Translations under genes and position numbers: made by a program | Source: an uncultured Lentisphaeria bacterium | Lineage (GTDB): Bacteria; Verrucomicrobiota; Lentisphaeria; Oligosphaerales; Oligosphaeraceae | DNA length: 25,211 bases | Assembly: GCA_934661755.1 (NCBI GenBank) | Contig: CAKUJM010000039.1 | Span: forward strand, 1 to 25,211 | Direction of reading: 5' to 3' | The notes under the pieces: model-generated | What the model was told of the DNA's origin: nothing | Database searches by the model: none | What the model saw: the letters and a program-made list of their open reading frames with translations, nothing else | Part shown: in pieces, positions 14,631 through 25,211 of the stretch | Layout: every line of letters begins with the position of its first letter | How positions within the stretch are numbered: the first letter of the stretch is position 1

Positions 14631-16529
14631 TCAGGGTTCCACGGCGGGCAGATTGCACTCGATGTGGCGGTCGGCGTGCACGGCAATCCACGCCCGCTGC
14701 CAGAGCTGGTCCAGGTCGGCGTGGCTCAAATGCGAATGGCGGTTGTAGCCGCTGCGGAAGGCCTCCACCAGCGACTTCCACAGCGCAGGATTGGCGCGCG
14801 CCACCTTGCCGGTGCTGGCAATGAACTGCGCCGCGTTGTGCGCCCGCAGCCCCGCGGGGACCGCACGGGAAAATTTCCGGACGAGGTCGCAATCAACGAT
14901 GCAGACCCGCCCCGGACATTCGTCCCGGCAATTTTCATTGGCTACGAAATTGGTGGTCTTGGCATCGGCATGGAACAGTCCGGCAATGTGAAGCCGGGCA
15001 AGCAGCTTGCCGCATTCGGCGTAAAGCGTCGGCGCATCCGGACGCATGGCGTAGTCGACGCCGTTGAAATTGCCGCCACCGCAATCGAAGAAGATCAGAT
15101 AGCCGCTGCCAGTCAGGCGGTCGCGGCGCACCCCCCAGCAATACGGGGTGAATCCGCGCAACAGCCTGGCGCCGCGGATGGTGCGGTTCATCTGATCCCG
15201 GAAATGCCACCACGGACGGCGGCGGAATTCCTTGACAATGAAACGGCCCTGCGGGAGGACGACCCGGGTGACTGCGCGCTTGGCGTCGTCCTTCAGCACC
15301 GACTGGCCGGCCTCAAGCTGACGGCGATGCGCCGACAGCACCTCGTCAATGAAATCCTCGGTGAACAACGACCGGCGGCAGGGCGACTGACGGCTGCATT
15401 CAATCAGCTTCTTCAGCAATACGTCGCTTCGCCGCAACAGCTTGCTGGTGGAAGCAAAATGCTCGACAGATTGGCGGATGACTGCCAGGCTGGGCAGCGA
15501 GAAGGCCAGCGCGTCCTGCAAAGTCTCGATGTGGAATGGCGATGGAATCACCGGACAGCCCGCGCTTTGCGCATAGTTGCTGTATCCGCATTCCGCAGTG
15601 CAGATCACCGGCACGCCATGCAGAAGCGCCTCGACGATGCATTCGCCGGTGCTTTCGCTGCGGGCGGGGAAAAGCAGCAGGTCCGCCGCAGTGAGCATCT
15701 GGTGGACGCTGTGGCGGCGCCCGGTATAGCAGACGCACTTCTCCGGCAGCCCCAGTTCGTCCGCCATGTCATTGAGTGCGCCCTGGCTGCCGCCGGGGGC
15801 CTCGCCGCCAATGAACAGCCGGGTGTGGGCGAGGATGCTCCTGGGCATCACCGAAAGCGCCGCCAATGCCCGGTCCACGCCATGCGCATACCAGTCGGTG
15901 GCGTGCAGATAAACCATGATGTCGCCATCGGCATTGACCCCCAGCTCCTGACGCAGCTGCCGGCGCAACCCGTTGTTGCGCCTCTCATGCATTAGATGAT
16001 CGAAGAGCTCCTCGTTGAGCTGCGGCGGCAGCACCGTCAGCCGCAGCGAGGCGATGTCACGCACATGGCTGAAATAGTACTCCTGGTTGCGTGAAAGACA
16101 GCAGATTCCGGTGACCGATGGTGGACGCAGGGTGTCATTCTCCAGCTGCGCCAGAAAACGCTCATGCGGCATCATCTGCCAGAACCACCTGAAATGACGA
16201 TGGCGCGGAACGCCGTAGTCAGGATAGGCGATGCACAGCGTCCCGCCGGGAATCATGCCGAAGGCCAGCGACGCATCGTAGCAGTCCCGCTGCGCCTCCC
16301 GCTGGAAGGCGCGTACGAACTCCCGCTTGCGCGACAACTCCAGGCGGCATCGCGATTCGCATTGCATCACGGTGACCGACGCCGGCAAAGTCCACGGCGG
16401 ATTCCCGCAGGTCAGTACCGTCGCGCCGTGTCCGTGCGCCGACAGCGCCGCGCACAGCGCCGACAGATCGCGCGATGGCTCGTCGCCCCCGGGGTCTTTA
16501 AGTTGGTATATCGCCAGAAGGAAATGCAT
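14631..16529 (-). CDS. Fused LPS-core glycosyltransferase (WaaG-like, GT4) and LPS kinase (WaaP-like)
   Basis: A 632-residue two-domain protein. Residues 1-~375 resemble WaaG/RfaG: N-terminal MHFLLAIYQLKDPGGDEPSRDL, then DIMVYLHATDWYAHGVDRALAAL, GGEAPGGSQGALNDMADELG, and the GT4 donor-site region ARSESTGECIVEALLHGVP with ECGYSNY. Residues ~410-632 resemble the WaaP/Kdo-kinase fold: RFIVKEF with Lys433, LLARLHIAGLFHADAKTTNF with catalytic Asp522, and IVDCDLV with metal-binding Asp546/Asp548. It would add a hexose to, and phosphorylate, the inner core of LPS on the cytoplasmic face (inference from family). In enterobacteria these are separate adjacent genes. The start at 16529 matches the WaaG N terminus; the frame continues to 16934 through the minisatellite as His-Gly-Glu repeats, which I treat as untranslated. 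Confidence 0.87.
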   Translation of the reverse strand: MHFLLAIYQLKDPGGDEPSRDLSALCAALSAHGHGATVLTCGNPPWTLPASVTVMQCESRCRLELSRKREFVRAFQREAQRDCYDASLAFGMIPGGTLCIAYPDYGVPRHRHFRWFWQMMPHERFLAQLENDTLRPPSVTGICCLSRNQEYYFSHVRDIASLRLTVLPPQLNEELFDHLMHERRNNGLRRQLRQELGVNADGDIMVYLHATDWYAHGVDRALAALSVMPRSILAHTRLFIGGEAPGGSQGALNDMADELGLPEKCVCYTGRRHSVHQMLTAADLLLFPARSESTGECIVEALLHGVPVICTAECGYSNYAQSAGCPVIPSPFHIETLQDALAFSLPSLAVIRQSVEHFASTSKLLRRSDVLLKKLIECSRQSPCRRSLFTEDFIDEVLSAHRRQLEAGQSVLKDDAKRAVTRVVLPQGRFIVKEFRRRPWWHFRDQMNRTIRGARLLRGFTPYCWGVRRDRLTGSGYLIFFDCGGGNFNGVDYAMRPDAPTLYAECGKLLARLHIAGLFHADAKTTNFVANENCRDECPGRVCIVDCDLVRKFSRAVPAGLRAHNAAQFIASTGKVARANPALWKSLVEAFRSGYNRHSHLSHADLDQLWQRAWIAVHADRHIECNLPAVEP

Positions 16530-16983
16530 AGCGCCACGACAGTGAAAATTGATTCCGGGGAATATAAGCGCTATTTTCTGGACTGTCTTCAGGCAGGATG
16601 GACCGTTCCCACCGTCCGCCCCCTCTCCGTGTTCTCCGTGTTCTCCGTGTTTTCCGTGTTTTCCCTGTTTTCCGTGTTCTCCGTGTTCTCCGTGTTTTCC
16701 GTGTTCTCCGTGTTCTCCGTGTTTTCCGTGTTTTCCGTGTTTTCCGTGTTCTCCGTGTTCTCCGTGTTCTCCGTGTTCTCCGTGTTCTCCGTGTTCTCCG
16801 TGTTCTCCGTGTTCTCCGTGTTCTCCGTGTTTTCCGTGTTTTCCGTGTTTTCCGTGTTTTTCCCCATTCCACAGAACAAACCCTGCGGTGATGCCGGAGT
16901 TGGCGCAGCATTTATATTTACCGCGTCCCCGCATTTTTCGTCAAGCACTGCTTTTTATTGTTTTTTCCACTCTCCTCCGCACC
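16530..16983. promoter_or_regulatory. Divergent waaGP/mutS spacer with embedded minisatellite
   Basis: This 454-bp region separates two divergent genes and must hold the promoter of each. About half of it is the 26-unit 9-bp minisatellite. An AT-rich flank at 16905-16975 (atttatattta; tgctttttattgttttttcc) is the likely mutS promoter area, and tgaaaattgattcc with tataagcgctatttt near 16543-16577 is the likely waaGP side. No strict -35/-10 pair was assigned. Confidence 0.55.
16624..16856. repeat. 9-bp minisatellite, tract 2 (26 units)
   Basis: There are twenty-six phased units of the form tt(c/t)tccgtg, with ccgtg starting at 16627 and repeating every nine bases to 16852. Units differ only at the third position (c or t), apart from ccctg in unit 5. 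It ends in T5C4 at 16857-16865, echoing T8C11 beside tract 1. No stop occurs in any frame, which artificially lengthens both flanking gene frames. It has the same orientation as tract 1, about 16.6 kb away. Confidence 0.97.
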
Positions 16984-19545
<2,562 letters not shown>

Positions 19546-19707
19546 CGTCCGGCGCCGACGCCAGGCGGGATTGCCCTTCGCCGTGGCGTGGCGTCCGGCA
19601 GCCTGCAGACGCCTCCCCGCCATGGCCATTGCACGCGGGCGCATTCCGCCAGGCCGCCCCAAAAAGGGCTGCGAGGCTCTTGATGGATATGCGGAACGCC
19701 TGCCGGA
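19546..19707. other. Convergent mutS/leuS spacer with weak hairpin
   Basis: No gene is seen in this 162-bp spacer. A short hairpin (gccc, loop of c plus five a, gggc, 19656-19669, extendable past one mismatch) lies near the leuS end. It could help terminate either gene, but no U-tract follows it on either strand. Confidence 0.4.
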
Positions 19708-22308
19708 CTACTTCACCACAATCGCCACCAGCCGTCCGGGGACGGCGACCTCCTTGACGATGCTTTTGCCCGCCACCAGGGCGGCCACCTCGGGGTTGGC
19801 GTAGGCCAGCTTGAGCAACTCGTCCTTCCCGGCGCCGGCGGGCGCCATCATGCGCGCCTTCGGCCTGCCATTGATCTGGACCAGGATTTCGACCTGGGCG
19901 ACCCTGAGCTTGTCTTCGTCGTATTTCGGCCACGGCGCATACGCCAGTGTGTCGTCATGGCCGTAGCGCTGCCACAACTCCTCGCAAATATGCGGCGCCA
20001 TCGGCGAGAGCAGCAGAATCGCGGTCTCGATCGCCGTCCGGTTGCGATGCGGCGCCCTGCCGAACTCGTTGAGGAAGACCATCAGCTGGCTGATCGCGGT
20101 ATTGTAGCTGAGATTCTCGATGTCGTCCGTAACCTTCTTGATGGTCTGATGCAACAGCCGCTCCTGCTCCGGCGTCATCGCCACGTCGTCGACTTCGGCG
20201 GCGATGCCGCCGGTATCGGTGTTGATGCACATCCTCCAGAAGCGGTTGAGGAATCGCCGCACGCCCTCGACACCCTCGGTGTTCCAGGGCTTGACTTCGC
20301 GCAGCGGCCCCATGAACATCTCGTAGAGGCGGAAGGCATCCGCGCCATATTGGCGGATGACGTCATCCGGGTTGACGACATTCTTGAGCGACTTCGACAT
20401 CTTGGCGGGCAGGCTGGTGAGCTCCTCGCCGGTATCCTTATGGTAGTATTTGCCGTCGCGGCTGACCACCAGGTCGTTGGGGATGAGCACCCCGCGCTTG
20501 TCCTTGTAGGAGATGCCGAGGATCATCCCCTGATGGATCAGGCGCTTCCACGGCTCCGGAGTGGAAACATATCCCAGATCATACAGCACCTTGTGCCAGA
20601 AGCGCGAATAGAGCAGATGCAGCACCGCGTGCTCCGCGCCGCCGATATAGAGATCGACCGGCATCCAGTACTTTTCCTTTTCCGGATCCCACGGCTGCTT
20701 GTCATTATGCGGGTCGATATAGCGCAGGTAGTACCAGCACGAACCGGCCCACTGCGGCATGGTGTTGGTTTCCCGCTGACAGGCTTCGCCGGTCACCGGA
20801 TCCGTCCACTTCAGCCACTGCTTGGCGCGCGCCAGCGGCGGCTCGCCATTTTCGGTAGGCTTGTAATCCTCCATCTCCGGCAGGACCACCGGCAATTCGC
20901 TCTCCGGCACCAATCCGGCATGGCCATCCGGGTAATGCACCAGCGGGAAGGGTTCGCCCCAGTAGCGCTGGCGGCTGAAAAGCCAGTCGCGCAACTTGTA
21001 ATTGACCGTCGGGGTGCCAATGCCCTTCTCGCGCATCCAGGCGTTGATCGCGGCCTTGGCCTCCGCCAGGTTCATGCCGTCAAGCGAGATCTCCGCATTT
21101 GAGGAATTGCAGTGGATGCCGTCCGCCGCCCAGCAGACCTTCCCCGCCATGACATCCTCCAGCTTGACTCCGGCGGCCGCGCAGTCTTCCTCGCTGGGCT
21201 TGAGCACGCAGATGATGGGCAGATTGAACTTGGTGGCGAACTCGAAATCGCGGGTGTCATGCTCGGGCACCGCCATGATCGCACCGGTGCCATAGCTGGC
21301 CAGGACGTAGTCCGACACCCAGATCGGGATCCTGGCGCCATTGACCGGATTGATGGCGTAGGCGCCGGTGAACACGCCGGTCTTCTCTTTGGCCAGTTCC
21401 GTGCGGTCCAGTTCGGATTTGGAGCGCGCCTCTTCGGCATAGGCCATCACCGCGTCGCGCTGGCCGGCGGTGACGATTTCCTCCACCAGCTTATGCTCCG
21501 GAGCCAACACCATGTAGGTGGCGCCAAAAAGGGTATCCGGGCGGGTGGTGTAGACCTTGATCTTCATCCCGTCATGGCCATCCACGGGGAATTCGACTTC
21601 CGCGCCGGTGGAGCGGCCGATCCAGTTGCGCTGCATTTCCAGCGTACCCTCCGGCCAGTCCAGGCCGTCGAGTCCCTGCAGCAGCTTCTCGGCATACGCG
21701 GTGATCTTGAGCACCCATTGGCGGATCGGCTTGCGGTAGACCGGGTAGTTGCCCACCTCGGAGCGGCCGTTGATGACCTCCTCATTGGCCAGCACCGTGC
21801 CCAGCGCCGGGCACCAGTTCACCGGCTGGAAGGACTCATAGGCCAATCCCTGCTCGAAGAGCTTGCAGAAGATCCACTGGGTCCACTTGTAGTACTCCGG
21901 CGCACAGGTGCGGATCTCCCGGTCCCAGTCAAAGGAGAATCCGAATGCCTCCAGCTGGCGCTTGAAGGTCTTGATGTTCTTTTCGGTGGTGATCTCCGGG
22001 TGGGTGCCGGTCTTGACCGCATATTGCTCCGCCGGCAGTCCGAAGGCGTCCCAGCCCATGCAATGCAGTACATTGTACCCATTCATGCGCTTATAGCGGC
22101 ACCAGATGTCCGAGGCCGTATAGCCCTCCGGATGCCCGACATGCAACCCCGCGCCGGATGGATAGGGGAACATGTCCAGCACATACAGCTTCTTGCGGGT
22201 GTAGTCGCAATCCACCGCCTTGAAGGTCTTGTTGCTCAGCCAGTATGACTGCCACTTCGGCTCGATCTGCGCCGGCTCATACTGCGTGGTCTTGGTTTCG
22301 TCGCTCAT
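19708..22308 (-). CDS. leuS: Leucyl-tRNA synthetase
   Basis: An 866-residue class I aminoacyl-tRNA synthetase charging tRNA-Leu in the cytoplasm. It contains FPYPSGAGLHVGHPEGY with the HIGH motif as HVGH (56-59), and the CP1 editing domain with TTRPDTLFGATYMV and YGTGAIMAVPEHDTRDFEF, including the editing Asp. It also has DWLFSRQRYWGEPFP, PVDLYIGGAEHAVLHLLYSRFWHK, KMSKS at 636-640 and a C-terminal anticodon-binding domain. The length matches bacterial LeuRS. The start MSDETKTTQYEP was preferred over the ATG at 22350, which falls inside a GC hairpin and adds 14 non-conserved residues. Upstream on the same strand are the ABC permease and ATPase, 114 bp away. Confidence 0.97.
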   Translation of the reverse strand: MSDETKTTQYEPAQIEPKWQSYWLSNKTFKAVDCDYTRKKLYVLDMFPYPSGAGLHVGHPEGYTASDIWCRYKRMNGYNVLHCMGWDAFGLPAEQYAVKTGTHPEITTEKNIKTFKRQLEAFGFSFDWDREIRTCAPEYYKWTQWIFCKLFEQGLAYESFQPVNWCPALGTVLANEEVINGRSEVGNYPVYRKPIRQWVLKITAYAEKLLQGLDGLDWPEGTLEMQRNWIGRSTGAEVEFPVDGHDGMKIKVYTTRPDTLFGATYMVLAPEHKLVEEIVTAGQRDAVMAYAEEARSKSELDRTELAKEKTGVFTGAYAINPVNGARIPIWVSDYVLASYGTGAIMAVPEHDTRDFEFATKFNLPIICVLKPSEEDCAAAGVKLEDVMAGKVCWAADGIHCNSSNAEISLDGMNLAEAKAAINAWMREKGIGTPTVNYKLRDWLFSRQRYWGEPFPLVHYPDGHAGLVPESELPVVLPEMEDYKPTENGEPPLARAKQWLKWTDPVTGEACQRETNTMPQWAGSCWYYLRYIDPHNDKQPWDPEKEKYWMPVDLYIGGAEHAVLHLLYSRFWHKVLYDLGYVSTPEPWKRLIHQGMILGISYKDKRGVLIPNDLVVSRDGKYYHKDTGEELTSLPAKMSKSLKNVVNPDDVIRQYGADAFRLYEMFMGPLREVKPWNTEGVEGVRRFLNRFWRMCINTDTGGIAAEVDDVAMTPEQERLLHQTIKKVTDDIENLSYNTAISQLMVFLNEFGRAPHRNRTAIETAILLLSPMAPHICEELWQRYGHDDTLAYAPWPKYDEDKLRVAQVEILVQINGRPKARMMAPAGAGKDELLKLAYANPEVAALVAGKSIVKEVAVPGRLVAIVVK

Positions 22309-22342
22309 TTTGGATGGTGCCTGGCGTGGCGTCAGGAGATTT

Positions 22343-22359
22343 CCCGCCATTCGGGCGGG
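22343..22359 (-). terminator. GC-rich hairpin between ABC permease and leuS
   Basis: A perfect 6-bp stem (cccgcc with ggcggg) closes a 5-base loop. On the minus strand it is followed by AAAT rather than a U-run, so it may be an attenuating or weak termination structure after the permease gene. It overlaps the alternative upstream leuS ATG at 22350. Confidence 0.35.
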
Positions 22360-22422
22360 GTGGATTGCTGGGGATGGGAACTGGAGATGCGGTAATGGCC
22401 GGTAATGTAATGTCCCGCACGG

Positions 22423-23805
22423 CTACTGCTTTTCGCACGGCGTCAGAAAACCCCGGAGCGCCCGCGCATACCTGCATGCCGGCACTGCGAAGAGCGCGAG
22501 ACCGGCCAGCAGGATCGGCAGCAGGCGCAGCTGCATGTCGGCCAGCGTGAGCTTGCTCCACTGCGCACATAGCCAATTCAGATAGAATGGCGAGAGGTAA
22601 TTGAGGTCCGGGAGGTCAAGCATGAGCGAAATCGGACCGGGAATGACGTTGATTGCCGCGATGATGCCGACCAGCAGCGCCGGCGAAAGATGCGGCATGT
22701 GGGTCCGAACGGACACGATGACTCCGGCATAGAAAAGCGCGTACTCCATCAGCAGGATGCAGCTGTATAGCCGGCATGACAATTGTGGTTCCAGCATCCC
22801 GCGGCAGGCCTCCCACCCCGCGAATGTCACCGCCACCGCCAGCAGCAGCGAGAATGCCGCGCAATTGATGGCGCCGGAGACCATCGGCAGGCACAGGCAG
22901 CGAAGCATGGCGTTTTTCGGCAATTCCCGGGCGATCCGGCGCTTCGGCAGCAGATCGCCGAAGCTGCACCAGACCATGTAGCATGCCAATGCGCTGCAGA
23001 CCGGCATCGCCCAGTCGACGGCAATGCTGTTGGTCGGCGCAAGATAATGGCGGCAGATCACGAACCATGCCGGCACCAGCAGCAGGATGCAAATCCGCGG
23101 CGGCATGTCGCGGTCGCGTTGTCCATGCCGCAGGAAGCTGACCGCAAAGCAGAGTGACAGCGCCATGATCGACAGGCAGGCATAGATGAACATCTCGTAC
23201 TGTCCATAGAACGGCGATTCCTGTCCGATGCATCCATGGACCGCCGGGATTATCACCATCGGAATCGACGGCATGACGGCAAGCATCCAGAAATGCATCG
23301 TCACCTTGGTCTGGTCGACATGATAGAAGGCAAGCGCCAGAGCCATGCATTGGATGGCCAGCAGTCCGAATCCCGCGCAGATGGCCTCCGGCACGCAGAC
23401 CAGGTCGCGCAGGAAAAACCACAGTGGCAGTGACAGGGCAAAAAGCACCGCGTCCTGCAGCAGGATGGCCTGGAGTTTTCCGGTGATCACCTGCCGCACC
23501 GACAGGCGGGTCCCCCACAGCGGTTCCAGGCCGTCCGCCTTGCGCTGCTGCGTCGTGAAGTAGACCACCGGGACGGTGCTGCACAGCAGCAGCGTTGCGA
23601 CCATGAAGGCGTAGACTCCGGCAACTGCGGTGACATCGCCGGAATCACCGCCGTCACAGACATAATAGTACAGCGCGCCGCAGAGCATCTCGATGCACAG
23701 CAGCGCCAGCAGCTGGATTGCCCCGGCGTAGGTATTGGACAGCAGACGCAGTTCCTTGTAGAACACCGGGTTGAGCCGGTCGGATGAATTGATGTCGATT
23801 CGCAT
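22423..23805 (-). CDS. ABC transporter permease (ABC-2-like membrane subunit)
   Basis: A 460-residue, strongly hydrophobic protein with roughly ten to twelve membrane segments, for example AGAIQLLALLCIEMLCGALYYY, VYAFMVATLLLCSTVPVVYF, AICAGFGLLAIQCMALALAF, AFSLLLAVAVTFAGW and LLPILLAGLALFAVPA. The N-terminal NPVFYKELRLLSNTY and TTQQRKADGLEPLWGTRLSVRQVITGKL resemble ABC-2-type permeases, where this loop contacts the ATPase. It starts 12 bp after the ATPase stop codon, and its Shine-Dalgarno (agggggc) overlaps that stop, so the two are translated together. Substrate unknown; a drug, lipid or peptide exporter is the usual role for such two-gene systems. Confidence 0.85.
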   Translation of the reverse strand: MRIDINSSDRLNPVFYKELRLLSNTYAGAIQLLALLCIEMLCGALYYYVCDGGDSGDVTAVAGVYAFMVATLLLCSTVPVVYFTTQQRKADGLEPLWGTRLSVRQVITGKLQAILLQDAVLFALSLPLWFFLRDLVCVPEAICAGFGLLAIQCMALALAFYHVDQTKVTMHFWMLAVMPSIPMVIIPAVHGCIGQESPFYGQYEMFIYACLSIMALSLCFAVSFLRHGQRDRDMPPRICILLLVPAWFVICRHYLAPTNSIAVDWAMPVCSALACYMVWCSFGDLLPKRRIARELPKNAMLRCLCLPMVSGAINCAAFSLLLAVAVTFAGWEACRGMLEPQLSCRLYSCILLMEYALFYAGVIVSVRTHMPHLSPALLVGIIAAINVIPGPISLMLDLPDLNYLSPFYLNWLCAQWSKLTLADMQLRLLPILLAGLALFAVPACRYARALRGFLTPCEKQ

Positions 23806-23817
23806 GTCGTCTGCCCC

Positions 23818-24756
23818 CTATTGCAATTTGTTCCCGGTGCTTTCGATGAAGAGCGACTCCAGCGACAATCCGCCGGCGTGGTATGCCGCCACCGGGATAT
23901 GCGCCTGGAAGAGCGCGGCCATGAAGCCGTCCGCCAGTTCCTGGCTGGCCGTGGTTATCCTGACGCGCCGGCGATCCTCCTGCCGGCATTCCAGGCAGCC
24001 GGGAAGGCGCCGCAGCTGTTCAAGCATCTCGATCGTCACCTCCTGAAATTCGAGGACGAATTCGCAGCGGCCGGCGGCCTTGCGGCGGTCATTCTCCAAT
24101 TGCGCCAGCGAGCCATGGCTGACTTTGCGGCCGCATTCCATGATCATCATCTCGTCGCACATATCCTCCAGCTCGGACAGGATATGGCTGCTGAGCAGGA
24201 TGGTGCTGCCCTGTCCGGAAAGCTTCCGGATGATGTCGCGCAGCTCGATGCGGGCGCGCGGATCCAATCCCGCCGCCGGTTCGTCCAGCAACAGCAGCTC
24301 CGGCGAGGCCAACAGCACCCGTGCCAGCGAAACGCGCTGCTTCATGCCTTTGGAGATGGTGTTCAGCCGCTTCTCCCAGATCGGCATCAGATTGCACAGC
24401 TCCCGGATTTCCTCCAGGCGGCGGATGCGCACGGCACCCTCCAGACGGTTGGCCCGTGCATAAAAATCCAGGTAGTCCCAGACCCGCCAGGCGCTGGTGT
24501 CAGGCAGCGTATCCGGCATGAGCGCCGCCCGGTATGCCACCCGTTCCGGGTAGTCCACCAGCGAAATGCCGTCGTAGAGGATGTCGCCGCTGTCCGGCGC
24601 ATCCTGCGCCGACATGATCCGCAGCAGCGTCGTCTTGCCGGCGCCATTGGGGCCGACCAGCCCCGTCACTTTGCCGGACGCCAGCGTAAAGCTCACATCG
24701 TCCAACGCCAATGTGCCGCCAAAACGCCGTGTCAAATTCTCAACTTTGATTTCCAT
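23818..24756 (-). CDS. ABC transporter ATP-binding protein
   Basis: A 312-residue cytoplasmic ATPase energising the adjacent permease. Motifs in order: Walker A GPNGAGKTTLL (Lys41), a signature helix written as SKGMKQRVSLARVLL instead of LSGGQ, Walker B LLLLDEPAAGLDP, and the His switch in LLSSHILSELEDM. It has a C-terminal ~90-residue extension typical of ABC-2 exporter ATPases. Of two close ATGs (24762 and 24756), the second fits the upstream AGGAAA at 24764-24769, with nine bases between AGGA and the start. The first would leave only three. It forms a two-gene operon with the permease. Confidence 0.93.
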   Translation of the reverse strand: MEIKVENLTRRFGGTLALDDVSFTLASGKVTGLVGPNGAGKTTLLRIMSAQDAPDSGDILYDGISLVDYPERVAYRAALMPDTLPDTSAWRVWDYLDFYARANRLEGAVRIRRLEEIRELCNLMPIWEKRLNTISKGMKQRVSLARVLLASPELLLLDEPAAGLDPRARIELRDIIRKLSGQGSTILLSSHILSELEDMCDEMMIMECGRKVSHGSLAQLENDRRKAAGRCEFVLEFQEVTIEMLEQLRRLPGCLECRQEDRRRVRITTASQELADGFMAALFQAHIPVAAYHAGGLSLESLFIESTGNKLQ

Positions 24757-24801
24757 CGGCATGTTTCCTGTTTTACCGGGCCTGCGAGGGGAAGGGGTAA
24801 A

Positions 24802-24905
24802 TTTGCGTCAGAATTGAGGGGATATCTGGAAAGGCGCGCCGGAGGCACGCGACTGAGGGGAAGAAAACGAATCCATGGCGCAGGGGAAGTCGCTTCACGG
24901 ATTCA
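24802..24905 (+). repeat. Dispersed intergenic repeat, copy 2
   Basis: It is the counterpart of 9168-9267, with conserved ends (tttgcgtcagaat; cttcacggattca) and internal blocks (ggcacg, atggcgca). This copy carries an inverted pair gaatcc (24870-24875) and ggattc (24899-24904) that could pair. It lies about 45 bp upstream of the ABC ATPase start, in the same orientation relative to that minus-strand gene as copy 1 has to the glycyl radical enzyme gene. Confidence 0.75.
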
Positions 24906-25024
24906 CGTTTTTTTCTGACTATCCGGGAGGTGGAGATGTGAAATGGCCATGCCACCAGTACGGTGTTTACTGTATACGCCGGCACCAATTCTGATTGCAG
25001 CGGCAAGGAAATTGCATGTAAACG

Positions 25025-25100
25025 GGGGAAAGAACGGAGAGGACGAAGATGACGGAAAGGACGGAAGGAATGGAAAGGACGGAGCGGGACGGAGCGGACG
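25025..25100. repeat. Degenerate purine-rich 9-mer tandem tract
   Basis: Imperfect units of about nine bases related to ggacggaaa run in tandem; the reverse strand reads as ttccgtcct-like units. It has the same period and strand asymmetry as tracts 1 and 2, with a partly shared core (ccgt on the pyrimidine strand), but opposite orientation and a different unit sequence. Confidence 0.7.
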
Positions 25101-25211
25101 TTCTCACACCCCCCGCCACACAAAAAAAGCCTTGCTCCCTCGCGCGCGCGCGACGACCTTGTAGGTGGGCCATATACCCCCCGCCCGACCACCCAGCCTT
25201 AAGCTAGCCGC

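Larger units (their letters stand above)
24763..25211. other. Gene-poor end of window
   Basis: It contains dispersed repeat copy 2 (24802-24905), a degenerate purine-rich 9-mer tract (25025-25100), an alternating CG run (25140-25152), and otherwise unremarkable sequence. Short open frames here are low-complexity translations of the tract and are not supported as genes. The promoter of the ABC operon probably lies in 24763-24950. Confidence 0.6.

Noticed and set aside
16624..16856. CRISPR-like array
   Set aside because: Units are nine bases, contiguous and without spacers; it is a minisatellite, with no cas genes nearby.
16530..16934. His-Gly-Glu repeat domain as a real metal-binding N terminus of the LPS gene
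   Set aside because: The family N terminus begins at 16529, and the repeat is open in all six frames, so the extension is best explained by lack of stops.
25140..25152. Alternating CG run as a Z-DNA regulatory element
   Set aside because: It is short and expected by chance in GC-rich DNA; no adjacent gene links it to regulation.
24943..25164. Small basic protein (73 codons) on the plus strand
   Set aside because: It is a low-complexity translation of the purine-rich tract, with no ribosome site or family match.

Overview
The window looks like chromosomal DNA of a high-GC, anaerobic, carbohydrate-degrading bacterium of the PVC superphylum, most plausibly an uncultured gut-type Lentisphaerota (Victivallales-like). 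This is inferred from the mix of genes: several divergent glycoside hydrolases, an AraC-type sugar regulator, a glycyl radical enzyme, Gram-negative LPS-core genes, and few clear Shine-Dalgarno sites. No 16S rRNA or other decisive marker is present. No tRNA, rRNA, CRISPR array, transposase, integrase or phage gene was seen.

Layout. 1-91: a 9-bp minisatellite ending in a T8/C11 homopolymer junction. 100-4308: an AraC regulator and a large secreted clan GH-A hydrolase, both on the minus strand, divergent from a GH36 alpha-galactosidase (4561-6678, plus). 6778-16529: a long minus-strand series. In transcription order it holds a fused WaaG-like glycosyltransferase/WaaP-like LPS kinase, a divergent GH36-like hydrolase, RdgB/HAM1 nucleotide pyrophosphatase, a small membrane-anchored thioredoxin-fold-like protein, a GH78 alpha-L-rhamnosidase split by a frameshift inside a perfect palindrome, and a glycyl radical enzyme with an unusual active-site signature. 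16530-16983: the divergent waaGP/mutS spacer with 26 units of the same minisatellite. 16984-19545: mutS (plus). 19708-24756: leuS, then an ABC permease and its ATPase (minus). 24763-25211: a gene-poor end with the second copy of a roughly 100-bp dispersed repeat and a purine-rich 9-mer tract.

How the genes fit together. The left half is a glycan-foraging region: a sugar-responsive regulator, extracellular and intracellular hydrolases for galactosides and rhamnosides, and a radical enzyme that could act in anaerobic catabolism of a released product (inference). The right half is housekeeping: mismatch repair, leucyl-tRNA synthetase, nucleotide-pool cleaning, LPS core modification and an ABC-2-like exporter. 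The best candidates for something new are the glycyl radical enzyme with G-C-W-D and V-C-G-F signatures, the paired 9-bp minisatellites (one directly upstream of mutS), the dispersed intergenic repeat, and the GH78 break at the palindrome. No complete novel multi-gene system could be demonstrated.
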